From Actinokineospora enzanensis DSM 44649 (GTDB taxonomy: Bacteria; Actinomycetota; Actinomycetes; Mycobacteriales; Pseudonocardiaceae): a stretch of 64,000 bases of DNA. This document shows, piece by piece, positions 35,014-44,120 of this stretch; the first letter of the stretch is position 1, and each line of letters opens with the position of its first letter. The notes beneath the pieces are model-generated. The model was not told the origin of the DNA. It ran no database searches and was given only the letters and a program-made list of their open reading frames with translations. The position numbers and the translations under genes are program-made. The stretch covers positions 1-64,000 of the forward strand of contig NZ_KB894405.1 of the NCBI RefSeq assembly GCF_000374445.1. The letters run 5' to 3'.

Positions 35014-37263
35014 TCATACCTTCTCCCTGGGGAGCGGCAGCGTGGCCAGCACCCGCGTCCCGCCCCGGTCCTCGGCCGCCACCAGGCAGTCCCCGCCCAG
35101 CTCGGCGGCCCGCTGCCGCATCGACACCAGCCCGATCCCGGCGGCCCGCCTGGCCAGGCCGACGCCGTCGTCGACGACCTCGATGTGCAGGTCGTCGTCC
35201 ACCCACAGCCGGACCGCGCAGGACGACGCGCGCGCGTGCCGGGTGACGTTGGTGAGCGCCTCACAGACGATCCGGTAGGCGGCGACGTCCACCGACGCGG
35301 GCAGGTCGGGCAACGCGACCGGCACCTCCAGCATGATCGACACACCGCCGTCCGGGATCCGGGCCGACCGGCTGGCCAGCGCGCCCGCGTACTCGCGGAT
35401 CGCGGGCACCAGCCCGATCCGGTCGAGCACGGGCGGGCGCAGTCCGTGCGCCAGCCGCCGGATCTCGGCGATGGCGCCGTGCAGCTCGTCGCGCAGGCGG
35501 ACCAGCAGGACACCGGTCGTGCCCTCGCGGTCCAGCCCGCGCACGCACGCGTCCAGACCGAGCGAGACGGCCGCGAGCGTGGGGCCGACACCGTCGTGCA
35601 GTTCGTGCAGGAGACGGCGGCGTTCCTCCGCACGCGCGCACACCAGGCGGTCGCGCGAGCGGCGCAGGTCGCGGGTCAGACGCGCGGTGTAGACGGCCGT
35701 GCCCGCGTGCCGGGCCAGTTCGGCCAACGCGGCCCGGTCGCGTCGGCGCAGCACGGCCCGCCCGCCGACGACCAGCGCGCCCACCCGCTCGCCGTGGAAG
35801 AGCAGGGGGAGCTCGGTGTCGTCGGGTCCGGGCGTGCCCACGCGCGCGGCGGTCTCGGCCTGCCCGCCCGCGTCGATCTCGATCGCCACGTGCGGCAGCC
35901 GCAGCGCCTGCGCGACCTTCTCCACGATGCCTGGCAGCAGGTCCTCGGGCACGTCGGTGTCGGCCAACCGGGCGGCCAAAGTGGACACCACGCGGTAGGG
36001 GTCGTCGGTGTAGCCGAAGAACCGCTTGTTCACCAGACCCTGCAAGCGGTTGCGCAGCGGCTGCGCCGCCAACGCCACGCACGCGGCGGCCACGGCCTGC
36101 TGCCACACCTGGTCCACCGATGGGAACAGCAGTGCCAGGCCCGCCACGACGGCCACGTAGGTGCCCACCACGCCCGCGCTGAGCGCGCCGTAGACCACCG
36201 ACCGGCTGATCACCACCTCGATGTCGAGCGCCCGGTGCCGCAGCACGGCCAGACCCACGGCGACCGGCACGGCGGAGAAGGCGAGCGCGTGGAAGCGCTG
36301 TGGCAGCAGTGGTTCGCCTGCGAGGGCGGTCGGCAGGACCCACACGGCGAGGTAGACGACCGCCCCCGCGCCCAGTGCGACGGCCGTCCGGCGCAGCTTG
36401 CGCCGGACAGCCGGATCGGTGCTGGTCAGGTATCTCGCGGCAAGCACGGCCACGATGAGCACCGGATAGACGAACAAGGCGGGCACGGCAGGCGAGCCGA
36501 CCACGGCCAGGACGGCGGTCGGGGAGTCGAGCCACAGCATGGCGCCTGCGGTGAACGCCGCGTAGAGCAGCGGGCTGCCGAGGTAGGCGAGCGTGACCCA
36601 TCGGCGGTAGTGGCGCCAGTCGGGAGGAGAGGGGAAAGCGAGTGCGAAGTGCAGCATGGCGGACCACAGCAGGGCGAACGCGGCCTCGCCGAGCCACCAG
36701 CGCCAGAACTGGGTGCCTGCCACGAGGTCGAGGGCCTGCAGGGGGAAGAACGCGGCGCCCGCCGTGGTGACCGCCGTCAGGCCGGTGGCCAGAAGTGCGG
36801 CTCGGGCGGCGGGTTCGCGCGGCCGGAACCAGAAGATCGCCCCGGCCGTCGCGGCGACCAGGCAGCCGACGGCCAGGGTCGGCCAACTGTCGGCCAGTGC
36901 GGCGAGCCACGGGTAGGGCCGGGTGGTCACGGTCAGGTCGAGGAGGTGGCCGTCGCGCAGCACGCGGTAGACCGATGCGTCGTCGGTTCTTGCCGGAGGG
37001 CCGCCCGGTGCGGCGCTGACCCGTTCGGACAGAACGGTTCCGTCGATGGCCACGACCTCGTCGCCCGCGCGCAGCGGGGGCGGGCCGTCGACCACGGTGA
37101 CCCGGTCCGCCGCCAGGGCGTTGTCACCCAGGTTGATCGTGGTTCCGTCGCCGGGCGCGGACGCGCGTGTCAGCAGGCACCACCCGGCTACCCCGAGGAG
37201 TGCGAGCGTGAGCAGAACGTACGCGGCGGAAACCCGCCGCGCGCCCGCCGAGCCACCGGACAC
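35014..37263 (-). CDS. NarL-type sensor histidine kinase with N-terminal PDZ-like domain
   Basis: A 749-residue membrane kinase. A first membrane helix (about 12-30) is followed by an extracytoplasmic PDZ-like segment (PPPLRAGDEVVAIDGTVLSE) and then six or more membrane helices (about 120-370). A GAF-like domain (about 400-530) leads to the HisKA_3 box with phospho-acceptor His556 (LLHELHDGVG), and an HATPase with CEALTNVTRHARAS and a DDGVGL motif. The start is taken as GTG 37263; other GTG codons are possible nearby. It and the regulator at 34143 form a two-component system. Confidence 0.85.
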   Translation of the reverse strand: MSGGSAGARRVSAAYVLLTLALLGVAGWCLLTRASAPGDGTTINLGDNALAADRVTVVDGPPPLRAGDEVVAIDGTVLSERVSAAPGGPPARTDDASVYRVLRDGHLLDLTVTTRPYPWLAALADSWPTLAVGCLVAATAGAIFWFRPREPAARAALLATGLTAVTTAGAAFFPLQALDLVAGTQFWRWWLGEAAFALLWSAMLHFALAFPSPPDWRHYRRWVTLAYLGSPLLYAAFTAGAMLWLDSPTAVLAVVGSPAVPALFVYPVLIVAVLAARYLTSTDPAVRRKLRRTAVALGAGAVVYLAVWVLPTALAGEPLLPQRFHALAFSAVPVAVGLAVLRHRALDIEVVISRSVVYGALSAGVVGTYVAVVAGLALLFPSVDQVWQQAVAAACVALAAQPLRNRLQGLVNKRFFGYTDDPYRVVSTLAARLADTDVPEDLLPGIVEKVAQALRLPHVAIEIDAGGQAETAARVGTPGPDDTELPLLFHGERVGALVVGGRAVLRRRDRAALAELARHAGTAVYTARLTRDLRRSRDRLVCARAEERRRLLHELHDGVGPTLAAVSLGLDACVRGLDREGTTGVLLVRLRDELHGAIAEIRRLAHGLRPPVLDRIGLVPAIREYAGALASRSARIPDGGVSIMLEVPVALPDLPASVDVAAYRIVCEALTNVTRHARASSCAVRLWVDDDLHIEVVDDGVGLARRAAGIGLVSMRQRAAELGGDCLVAAEDRGGTRVLATLPLPREKV

Positions 37264-37684
37264 GGTTGGATCATCCCGCAGCGCACGGACCAAACCCAGA
37301 CATGTCCCCTGGTCGACATCGGCCTGGTCACCTGTTCGGCCTAGCCGGGCGCACAGACGGCCCGCGACGGTGTCGAAAGGACACTGCGGTGGGTGAACGC
37401 GAACGGGTATGCGGTCGTCCCCATGGGGTGGCGGCTCCCGCTCCCGAGGCCGACCGTCCGAATGCGACTGTCCGGTCCGGCGCGGCCGCTGCCCGACTGA
37501 AAGGAAGTGATGCGAGTGCTGTTCGCGATTTGAGGGCGGGTTTCGACAGGGGAGGTGACGCGAACAGGATTCACACAACTCAATGGCCTGCGACCACTCG
37601 GCGAACCTCGGAGACGCGTCGTCCCCGGGACCGGTACCCGGCCACGGGGACGACAACGACTTCGGGACGTCCAGTCCTCGGGGG
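37264..37684. other. Intergenic region, 421 bases, nothing clear
   Basis: The upstream region of the kinase gene and the 3' side of the membrane protein at 37685. No coding signal, repeat or strong hairpin was seen. Confidence 0.55.
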
Positions 37685-39445
37685 CTAGCCCTTGGGCACG
37701 ACCTGGGTCCGCTCGGGATCCCCGGACGGCTCCTCGTCAGAGGCTCCGGCCTGCGCCGCTGCCCCGGACCCACCGGCCTCGGATCCACTGCTCGTGGAGC
37801 CACCCGTCGCGGCGGGACCGGGCACGGCTTCGCCCGGTACGCCTTCGCTGGACGCGGAGTCGGTCGATGTGGCGCCGCTCGGTGTGGACGCGGTTGGCGT
37901 GGGGACGCTCGACGCGGTGTCGGTGTATGCCACGTCGCCTGCCGGGGTGCTGCTCGATGCCGCCTCGTTCGGCGGGGTCTCGGCTCGTGCCGGGGCGGCG
38001 GGTGCCTGCTCGACGGGGGCGACCCCGGTGGGGGTTGCCTCGGCGGATGTCGTCGCAGGCGAGGACACGGTCTCGGAGGTCGCGGTGACTGCCGGGGTCG
38101 CGTCGGCCGGGGGCGCTTCCGAGGAAGGCTCGGCCTGGGTAGTCGCCGGGACGTCGCTCGTGGACGACGGGGTGTCCGTCGAGGGCGGAGGTGCCTCGGT
38201 GGTGGCCTCGGGCGTGGGTTCCGGGGTGGCGGCGGTCGGTGCCGGGTGCGTGGGCGCGGCTGCCGGGGCGTCCGGCCAGGCAGGCGGCGTGGGCTGAGCC
38301 GTCGGTGGTTCCAGGCCGCCCGACAGGGCGCCGGTGATCGGGTAGGGCGTGGTCGGCTGGGGCGGGGGGACCGGGGCCTGAGGGGTCACGGCCGGGGTGG
38401 TGGCGAACTGGGCCGGGCCGCCGGACACCGGCTGCTGGGCGTGTTGCCCCGGCTGTGCGAACACCGGGGTGGCACCGAACTGCGGTGCGGCTCCCGGGAC
38501 CGCGCCGGGCTGAGGTGCCGTGCCCGGCCCGGCCGGGGCTTCCGCCTGCAATGCCTGTGCGGCCGCCGTCGTGCCGTTGAACGGGTCGGGTGCGTTCACG
38601 GGGTGTGCGACGCCGGGCTGGGCACCGCCGTGCTCGCCTGCGCCTGGCTGGGAGCCCTCCGGTTGTGCGGCGCCCGACTGCGTGCCGCCGGGTTGGGCCG
38701 TGCCGGGCTGAGGGCTGCCGGGCTGGGTGCTGCCGGGGGCTCCGACGGGGGTGAACTGGCCGGTGCCGGGGAACTGGCCGGGGGGTGAGCCCGCGAAGCC
38801 GGGGGGCGGGCCGAACGGGGGGCGGAAGCCCATCGGTGGGGTGGCCGGTTCGACGCGGCGGCTGCGGATCGGCAGGAGGGCGGCCAGGACGCCCAGGAGG
38901 ATGGCGCCGCCCGCGATCAGGAGGAGGGTCATGCCGGTCTCGATCGAGCTGGTGAACTGGTAGCTCAGGGACTCGGGGTCCTGCGGGCGGTTCATCAGGT
39001 CGATGAAGTCCAGGACCGACAGCTCGGCCATCGCGGCCGCGCCCAGGGCGACGCCCGCGCCCGCGGCCGCGGTGACGCGGGTGGCGGTGAGCAGGGCCGG
39101 GCGGGCGCGGATCGCGGTGAGCAGGGCCAGCAGACCCGCGATCGCGGCCAGGCCCGCGCCGGTGGCGACCGGGATGCCCTGGGAGTCGGTGAGCGCGCCC
39201 GCCATGCCCTTGAAGTAGGAGTTGCTGACGGTGGTGTGCCAGAGCGTCTGCTCGGTCACCCCGGTCTGCTCGACGTCGGGGTAGGTGAGCGTGAAGCGGA
39301 AGACCGTGGCGGTCGAGCCGATCACGGTCAGGGTCGCGCCCGCCAGCAGCAGGAAGGCGGCGACGAACCCGGCCCACCACAGCGGCGGGCGGGGCGTTGG
39401 CTGGGTCGGGTACCCGGGCGGTACCGGCGGGAAGGAAGCGGTCAC
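37685..39445 (-). CDS. Four-helix membrane protein with long disordered Pro/Ala/Thr-rich tail
   Basis: A 586-residue protein. The N-terminal 205 residues carry four membrane helices (about 22-46, 98-118, 126-150, 178-202; the last LLLIAGGAILLGVLAALLP). The remaining 380 residues are disordered: Gly/Gln/Pro repeats (TQPGSPQPGTAQPGGTQSGA), then Pro/Thr/Ser/Glu-rich segments, ending in RTQVVPKG. It is not a known enzyme. GTG 39445 is used as start; a GTG 12 codons upstream is possible. It is monocistronic. Confidence 0.65.
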   Translation of the reverse strand: MTASFPPVPPGYPTQPTPRPPLWWAGFVAAFLLLAGATLTVIGSTATVFRFTLTYPDVEQTGVTEQTLWHTTVSNSYFKGMAGALTDSQGIPVATGAGLAAIAGLLALLTAIRARPALLTATRVTAAAGAGVALGAAAMAELSVLDFIDLMNRPQDPESLSYQFTSSIETGMTLLLIAGGAILLGVLAALLPIRSRRVEPATPPMGFRPPFGPPPGFAGSPPGQFPGTGQFTPVGAPGSTQPGSPQPGTAQPGGTQSGAAQPEGSQPGAGEHGGAQPGVAHPVNAPDPFNGTTAAAQALQAEAPAGPGTAPQPGAVPGAAPQFGATPVFAQPGQHAQQPVSGGPAQFATTPAVTPQAPVPPPQPTTPYPITGALSGGLEPPTAQPTPPAWPDAPAAAPTHPAPTAATPEPTPEATTEAPPPSTDTPSSTSDVPATTQAEPSSEAPPADATPAVTATSETVSSPATTSAEATPTGVAPVEQAPAAPARAETPPNEAASSSTPAGDVAYTDTASSVPTPTASTPSGATSTDSASSEGVPGEAVPGPAATGGSTSSGSEAGGSGAAAQAGASDEEPSGDPERTQVVPKG

Positions 39446-39608
39446 GCGGTGATCTTTGCAGGTCAGCGTGGGCGTGCTCACAGCTGTCAGACAATTAGCG
39501 AAAGCGAACGTCCCGTTGGCGTCCCGCGGTTGTCATCTCTGGTGCAGGGGCCGACCCGAGCGAGGGCCGGGTCGGCCGCTGCGGAAGCAGTACAGGCACC
39601 AGGAGGTG

Positions 39609-39655
39609 GACGGGACCGGGCCGGTCGGCCTGCATCCGGCAGGCGCGGTCCCGTC
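39609..39655 (-). terminator. Bipartite hairpin after TetR gene
   Basis: Outer arms GACGGGACCG (39609-39618) and 39646-39655, with inner arms GCCTGC and GCAGGC, just after the stop of the minus-strand TetR gene. Confidence 0.6.
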
Positions 39656-39671
39656 CGACGGGGGAGGCCCG

Positions 39672-40301
39672 TCACCCCAGGTAGCGGGACAGGACGGTGG
39701 CCTTCCACTCGTCCAGCAGGCGGGTGCGGCGCTCGGCGCCGCCGCCGATCATGGCGTCCAGGGCCAGGCCGCGGACGAAGTTCACGCTCAGCAGCAGCAC
39801 CGTCTCCACGTCGGCCTCGGGCAGGTCGCCGCCCGCCGCGGCGCGGCAGAACTCCAGGGTGGCGTGGCCGAGGGCGCGGTCGACCGGGCGGAGCGTCTCG
39901 CGCAGCTCGGCGTCGGTGCGGGCGGCCACCCACAGCTCCACCGCCGCCGTCGACAGGGTGCCCGAGTAGGCCTCCCACAGCTGGTCGATGCCCTCCACCA
40001 CACGGGCCCGGCCCGGCGGCAGGTCGGCCTCGGCCGCGCGCAGCTGGTTGATCAGGCGGGCGAACAGGTGCTCAAGGGCGGCGGTCATCAGCTCGGCCTT
40101 GGTGGTGAAGTGGTGCTGCTGCGCGCCCCGCGAGACCCCGGCACGGGCGCAGATCTCCTGCACGGTCGTGCGGGCGTAGCCGAGTTCCACCAGGCAGTCG
40201 ATGGTCGCGTCGAGCAGCGCCTCGCGCGTCTGCTCGCGGCGTTCCTGCTGCGTGCGGTGCGTGCGCACGGCCACCCGCGCCCTCCTCCGTTCGACCGACA
40301 C
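39672..40301 (-). CDS. TetR-family regulator, likely of the adjacent acyl-CoA dehydrogenase
   Basis: A 209-residue TetR protein: HTH at about residues 25-70 (ARTTVQEICARAGVSRGAQQ, HHFTTKAELMTAAL) and an all-helical ligand domain. GTG start. It diverges from the acyl-CoA dehydrogenase gene at 40402, in the normal arrangement for a repressor of fatty-acid catabolism that is lifted by an acyl-CoA. The 100-base gap contains repeats that may be operators. Confidence 0.85.
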   Translation of the reverse strand: MSVERRRARVAVRTHRTQQERREQTREALLDATIDCLVELGYARTTVQEICARAGVSRGAQQHHFTTKAELMTAALEHLFARLINQLRAAEADLPPGRARVVEGIDQLWEAYSGTLSTAAVELWVAARTDAELRETLRPVDRALGHATLEFCRAAAGGDLPEADVETVLLLSVNFVRGLALDAMIGGGAERRTRLLDEWKATVLSRYLG

Positions 40302-40314
40302 GGCACTTTACGGT

Positions 40315-40362
40315 CAGTCCGGCCAGCATGTACCTTCGAAACCAAACTTACATGCAGTCCGG
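40315..40362. promoter_or_regulatory. Candidate TetR operator repeats
   Basis: Two copies of CAGTCCGG (40315-40322 and 40355-40362) lie exactly 40 bases apart, and GCATGTA (40326-40332) faces TACATGC (40349-40355). All are between the divergent TetR and acyl-CoA dehydrogenase starts. Confidence 0.4.
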
Positions 40363-40401
40363 AATGTTTCTGGACGGTCACCGCGAACTGGGAGGATTCC
40401 C

Positions 40402-41556
40402 GTGACCCAGCGTTCCCCCTGGATGGACGCCGACCCCGACACCGACCTGGATGCTTTCCGCGACCTCGCGCGCACCTTCTGCGCCAAGGAGCTGACCCCG
40501 AACATCGAGCGCTGGATCGAGAACAAGCAGGTCGATCGGGGGCTGTGGCACAAGGCGGGGGAGGTCGGGCTGCTGTGCCTGTCGGTCCCCGAGGAGTACG
40601 GCGGTGGCGGCGGGAGCTTCGCGCACGAGGTCGTGCTGCTGGAGGAGCAGGCGCGGTCCGGCGACAGCGGCTGGGGCGTGTCGCTGCACAACGGGATCGT
40701 CGCGCACTACGTGGTCGCCTACGGCACCGAGGAGCAGAAGCGGGCCTGGCTGCCCCGGCTGGCCTCCGGCGAGTGGGTCGGCGCGATCGCGATGACCGAG
40801 CCGGGCGCCGGGTCGGACCTGCAGAACATCAGGACCAGGGCGGTCCGCGACGGCGACGAGTACGTGGTCAGCGGCGCCAAGACGTTCATCACCAACGGCG
40901 GCCAGTGCGACTTCGTGGTCGTGGTGGCCAAGACCGACCCGGCCAAGGGCGCCGAGGGCACCTCGCTGGTGATCGTGGAGACCGGGCGGGCGGGCTTCCG
41001 CCGCGGCCGGGTGCTGGACAAGATCGGCTTGAAGGCGCAGGACACCGCCGAGCTGTTCTTCGACGAGGTGCGGGTCCCGGCGGCCAACCTGCTCGGCGGG
41101 GTCGAGGGGCAGGGTTTCGTGCAGCTGATGCAGCAGCTGCCGCAGGAGCGGCTGATCATCGCCGTGTCCTCGGTGGTGGCCATGGAGGTGGCGCTGGAGC
41201 AGACCCTGGCCTACACCAAGGAGCGGCAGGCGTTCGGCCGTCCGGTCTACAACTTCCAGAACACCCGGTTCACCCTCGCCGAGGTCGCCACCGAGACCCG
41301 GATCGCCCGGGTGTTCCTGGACGACTGCGTGCAGAAGCACCTGCGCGGCGAGCTGGACGTGCCCACGGCCGCGATGCTCAAGTGGTGGACCAGCGACCGG
41401 GCCATGAAGGCGATCGACGAGTGCCTGCAGCTGCATGGCGGCTACGGCTACATGACCGAGTACCCGATCGCCCGCATCTACACCGACCAGCGCGTGCAGC
41501 GCATCTACGGCGGCACCAACGAGATCATGAAGGAGATCATCTCCCGCACGCTCTGA
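40402..41556 (+). CDS. Acyl-CoA dehydrogenase (long-chain/isovaleryl type)
   Basis: A 384-residue flavoenzyme that would introduce the alpha-beta double bond in an acyl-CoA. It shows AMTEPGAGSDLQNIRT and a C-terminal LQLHGGYGYMTEYPIARIY. The usual catalytic Glu of short- and medium-chain enzymes is Gly here (YGGTNEI), while Glu249 (PQERLIIA) stands where long-chain and isovaleryl-CoA dehydrogenases carry their base. GTG start follows GGAGGATTCCC. The CoA-transferase gene begins 26 bases downstream. Confidence 0.9.
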   Translation: MTQRSPWMDADPDTDLDAFRDLARTFCAKELTPNIERWIENKQVDRGLWHKAGEVGLLCLSVPEEYGGGGGSFAHEVVLLEEQARSGDSGWGVSLHNGIVAHYVVAYGTEEQKRAWLPRLASGEWVGAIAMTEPGAGSDLQNIRTRAVRDGDEYVVSGAKTFITNGGQCDFVVVVAKTDPAKGAEGTSLVIVETGRAGFRRGRVLDKIGLKAQDTAELFFDEVRVPAANLLGGVEGQGFVQLMQQLPQERLIIAVSSVVAMEVALEQTLAYTKERQAFGRPVYNFQNTRFTLAEVATETRIARVFLDDCVQKHLRGELDVPTAAMLKWWTSDRAMKAIDECLQLHGGYGYMTEYPIARIYTDQRVQRIYGGTNEIMKEIISRTL

Positions 41557-41581
41557 TCCGCCACCGACTTCGAGGAGGTCC

Positions 41582-42715
41582 GTGTTGGGACCGCTGTCCG
41601 GGCTGCGGGTCGTCGAGCTCGCAGGTCTCGCCCCCGCTCCGTTCGCCTGCACCGTGCTGGCCGACCTCGGCGCCGACGTGATCCGGGTCGACCGGGCCGC
41701 GCCGGGCGCCGACGTGCTGGCCGTGCCGGACGACCCGCTGGCCAGGAGCCGCCGGTGGATCGGGGTCGACGTCAAGTCCGCCGCCGGGCTCGACCTGGTG
41801 CTGCGCCTGGTGGACCGGGCCGACGTGCTGGTCGAGGGCTTCCGGCCGGGCGTGGCCGAGCGCATGGGGCTGGGGCCGGACGTGCTGCTGGCCCGCAACC
41901 CCCGCCTCGTCTACGGCCGGATCACCGGCTGGGGCCAGGACGGGCCGCTGGCCGCCACGGCCGGGCACGACATCAACTACATCGCGGTGGCGGGCGCGCT
42001 GGACCCGATCGGGCAGGCGGGCGGCAAGCCGACCGTGCCGCTCAACCTGGTCGGCGACTTCGGCGGCGGCGGGCTGATGCTGGCGATGGGCGTGCTGGCG
42101 GCGCTGTTCGAGCGCCAGACGTCCGGGCGCGGCCAGGTCGTGGACGCGTCGATGGTGGAGGGCGCCGCGCTGCTCACCACGACCCTGCACGGGTTGCGCG
42201 GACAGGGTCTGTGGCCGAACCCGCGCGGGGAGAACCTCCTCGACGGTGGCGCGCCGTTTTATGACACATACGCGGCCGCGGACGGAAAGTATGTGGCCAT
42301 CGGCGCGATCGAGGTCCGTTTCTTCGCCGCGCTGGCCCGGCTGCTCGGGCTGCCCGAGGGGGCGAACCACCTCGATCCGTCGACCTGGCCCGACCTGCGG
42401 GAGCGGATCGCCGCCGCAGTGCGGACCCGGACCCGGGACGAGTGGGCGAGGCTCGCCGAGGGCACGGATGCCTGCCTGTCGCCCGTGCTCACGCCCGAGG
42501 AGGCGACCACGCACCCGCACAACGTCGCGCGCGGCACGTTCGCCTCGGTGGGCGGACGGGTGCAGCCCGCGCCCGCGCCCAGGTTCGGCCGTACCGCGCC
42601 GGGAACCCCGAACCCGCCGAGCGAGCCGCGCGCCGACACCGCCGACGTGCTGGCCGAGCTGGGCCTGTCCGCGGCGGAGATCGAACGGCTGCGGGAGTCG
42701 GGCGCGATCGCCTGA
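41582..42715 (+). CDS. CaiB/BaiF-type CoA-transferase or alpha-methylacyl-CoA racemase
   Basis: A 377-residue protein of the CoA-transferase III fold with LRVVELAGLAPAPFACTVLA, VLVEGFRPGVAERMGLGP and GHDINYIAVAGAL. His129 and the acidic residue beside it match the position of the racemase base in 2-methylacyl-CoA racemases, and the GHDINY context favours racemase over transferase. A racemase beside an acyl-CoA dehydrogenase suggests degradation of a branched-chain or sterol-like side chain. GTG start; operon with the dehydrogenase. Confidence 0.82.
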   Translation: MLGPLSGLRVVELAGLAPAPFACTVLADLGADVIRVDRAAPGADVLAVPDDPLARSRRWIGVDVKSAAGLDLVLRLVDRADVLVEGFRPGVAERMGLGPDVLLARNPRLVYGRITGWGQDGPLAATAGHDINYIAVAGALDPIGQAGGKPTVPLNLVGDFGGGGLMLAMGVLAALFERQTSGRGQVVDASMVEGAALLTTTLHGLRGQGLWPNPRGENLLDGGAPFYDTYAAADGKYVAIGAIEVRFFAALARLLGLPEGANHLDPSTWPDLRERIAAAVRTRTRDEWARLAEGTDACLSPVLTPEEATTHPHNVARGTFASVGGRVQPAPAPRFGRTAPGTPNPPSEPRADTADVLAELGLSAAEIERLRESGAIA

Positions 42716-43148
42716 TGGCCCGGGTGTCGGGCTGTGCGGGTGCTTGTGGCGTCCGCACAGCCACGGTCCGGCCGCGCGTGGTGGCCGCGGTGGTGCCCGC
42801 CTGCTGGGAGGGCGCCGGGTGACGGCTCTCGGGCCCCGCGCCGTGGGAGATTCTCCGGTGACGCGGGGCAAGTTGTACAACGCCAACGGTCGCCGTGGTG
42901 TCCAGGACCGGCCGGCGGCTCAAAGGTGACACGGTTTCCGGGACATCGGCCGCCGGTCCCGGTGTGTCGGCTCCGTGATCCCGCCTTGGACCCGTAGGGT
43001 GACGCCTTCGGCGCCGTGGGTGGCCGGGAACGTCGGCCACGGCCGGTTTCTCACGCTGGGTGCCCTGTTTCGGCGGAAAGATCCGCCGCGGATCGTCGTT
43101 TTGGGGGATCATGGTGACCGGCGGTGCGCGAGGGGACGGAGTGGACCG
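42716..43148. other. Intergenic region, 433 bases
   Basis: No gene is supported. A perfect 10-bp palindrome GTTGTACAAC lies at 42872-42881. Confidence 0.5.
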
Positions 43149-43310
43149 ATGAACGCCAAGAAAGTCGTCATGCTCGTGGTGGTCGCCCTGGTGCTGTTCT
43201 ACGTGGTCAGTCAGCCAACCCAGGCGGCCGGGGCGGTCCAGGGGCTGCTGTCCTGGCTGCGGGACGGGGCCGAGGCCATCATCACGTTCCTGAAGAACCT
43301 CTTCGCCTAG
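43149..43310 (+). CDS. Small hydrophobic protein
   Basis: A 53-residue protein, MNAKKVVMLVVVALVLFYVV followed by a SQPTQAAGAVQ stretch and an amphipathic end AEAIITFLKNLFA. One membrane helix at residues 5-22, or a signal peptide. Similar small proteins are widespread in actinomycetes, without known function. The ATG follows GGGGACGGAGTGGACCG. Confidence 0.65.
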   Translation: MNAKKVVMLVVVALVLFYVVSQPTQAAGAVQGLLSWLRDGAEAIITFLKNLFA

Positions 43311-43530
43311 GCAGGTCCGTTCGGGGACGCCGCGCGCGTCCCGGCTCGACGCTGCCCGCGATCGGGGTCACCAACGGTGATCCGGCAAGATCCATATTGG
43401 ACCGTCCGGGTGGATCTGCGGGCTGGGAGGCGCCGTTCACCGAACTGGCCCGTTTTGCCTCTGGCGATCTGTCGGTCCTTGCCCCTACGGTTTCAGCCAT
43501 CGAGTGATCATGAGACCTCCAGGAGGCAGA

Positions 43531-44022
43531 ATGCTCGACGATCCCGGGGTCGATGCCCTGGTCCGGCAGTGGACCGCGGAGCGCGCGCAGGACGCCGACG
43601 CGGACGAGGCGCGGCGGATCGCGTCCGAGTGGCTCGCCGACGCCCCCACCGTGGCCACGCCCGGAATTCCCGGTCAGCGCGCCCGTGCCGGGGCCGCGCG
43701 CTGGGCGACGGTCGAGACCGCGGACCCCCGCTACCTCTCGGCCATGCGCAAGCGGCTCCCCGAGGTGCCGCAGGAGCTGCTGGCCGCCGCGGCGAGCTGG
43801 TGGCAGATGGTCGGCGGCGTGGCCGAGGCCGAGGAGTGGTGGGACGCGGGCATGAGCCCGCTGGACCAGCGCGCCCTGGACTACCGGGCGGCCGGGCTGG
43901 CCCCGTCCGACCTGGCCCGCAGGCTCGGCCCGCTCACCGTGCTGGAGCACCTGCGCCGGGGCAGCGCCCCCGCCTGGTGCGTGGCCCGGCTGCAGCGGCA
44001 GCGCCGCGACGGGGCCGCGTGA
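43531..44022 (+). CDS. Hypothetical protein
   Basis: A 163-residue, Ala- and Arg-rich helical protein; ATG after AGGAGG. It has no signal or membrane segment. WWQMVGG and WWDAGMSPLDQRALDYRAAG are the most distinctive parts. I recognise no family. The next gene starts about 100 bases later. Confidence 0.65.
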   Translation: MLDDPGVDALVRQWTAERAQDADADEARRIASEWLADAPTVATPGIPGQRARAGAARWATVETADPRYLSAMRKRLPEVPQELLAAAASWWQMVGGVAEAEEWWDAGMSPLDQRALDYRAAGLAPSDLARRLGPLTVLEHLRRGSAPAWCVARLQRQRRDGAA

Positions 44023-44120
44023 CCCACCTCGCGTAGCGCCACTGTGCTCACGTCGTCGATGCTGTCCACGACCGGCGCGCGCCCGCGCCCCGGTCGAGCC
44101 TCGATCCCGGCTGGAGCACG

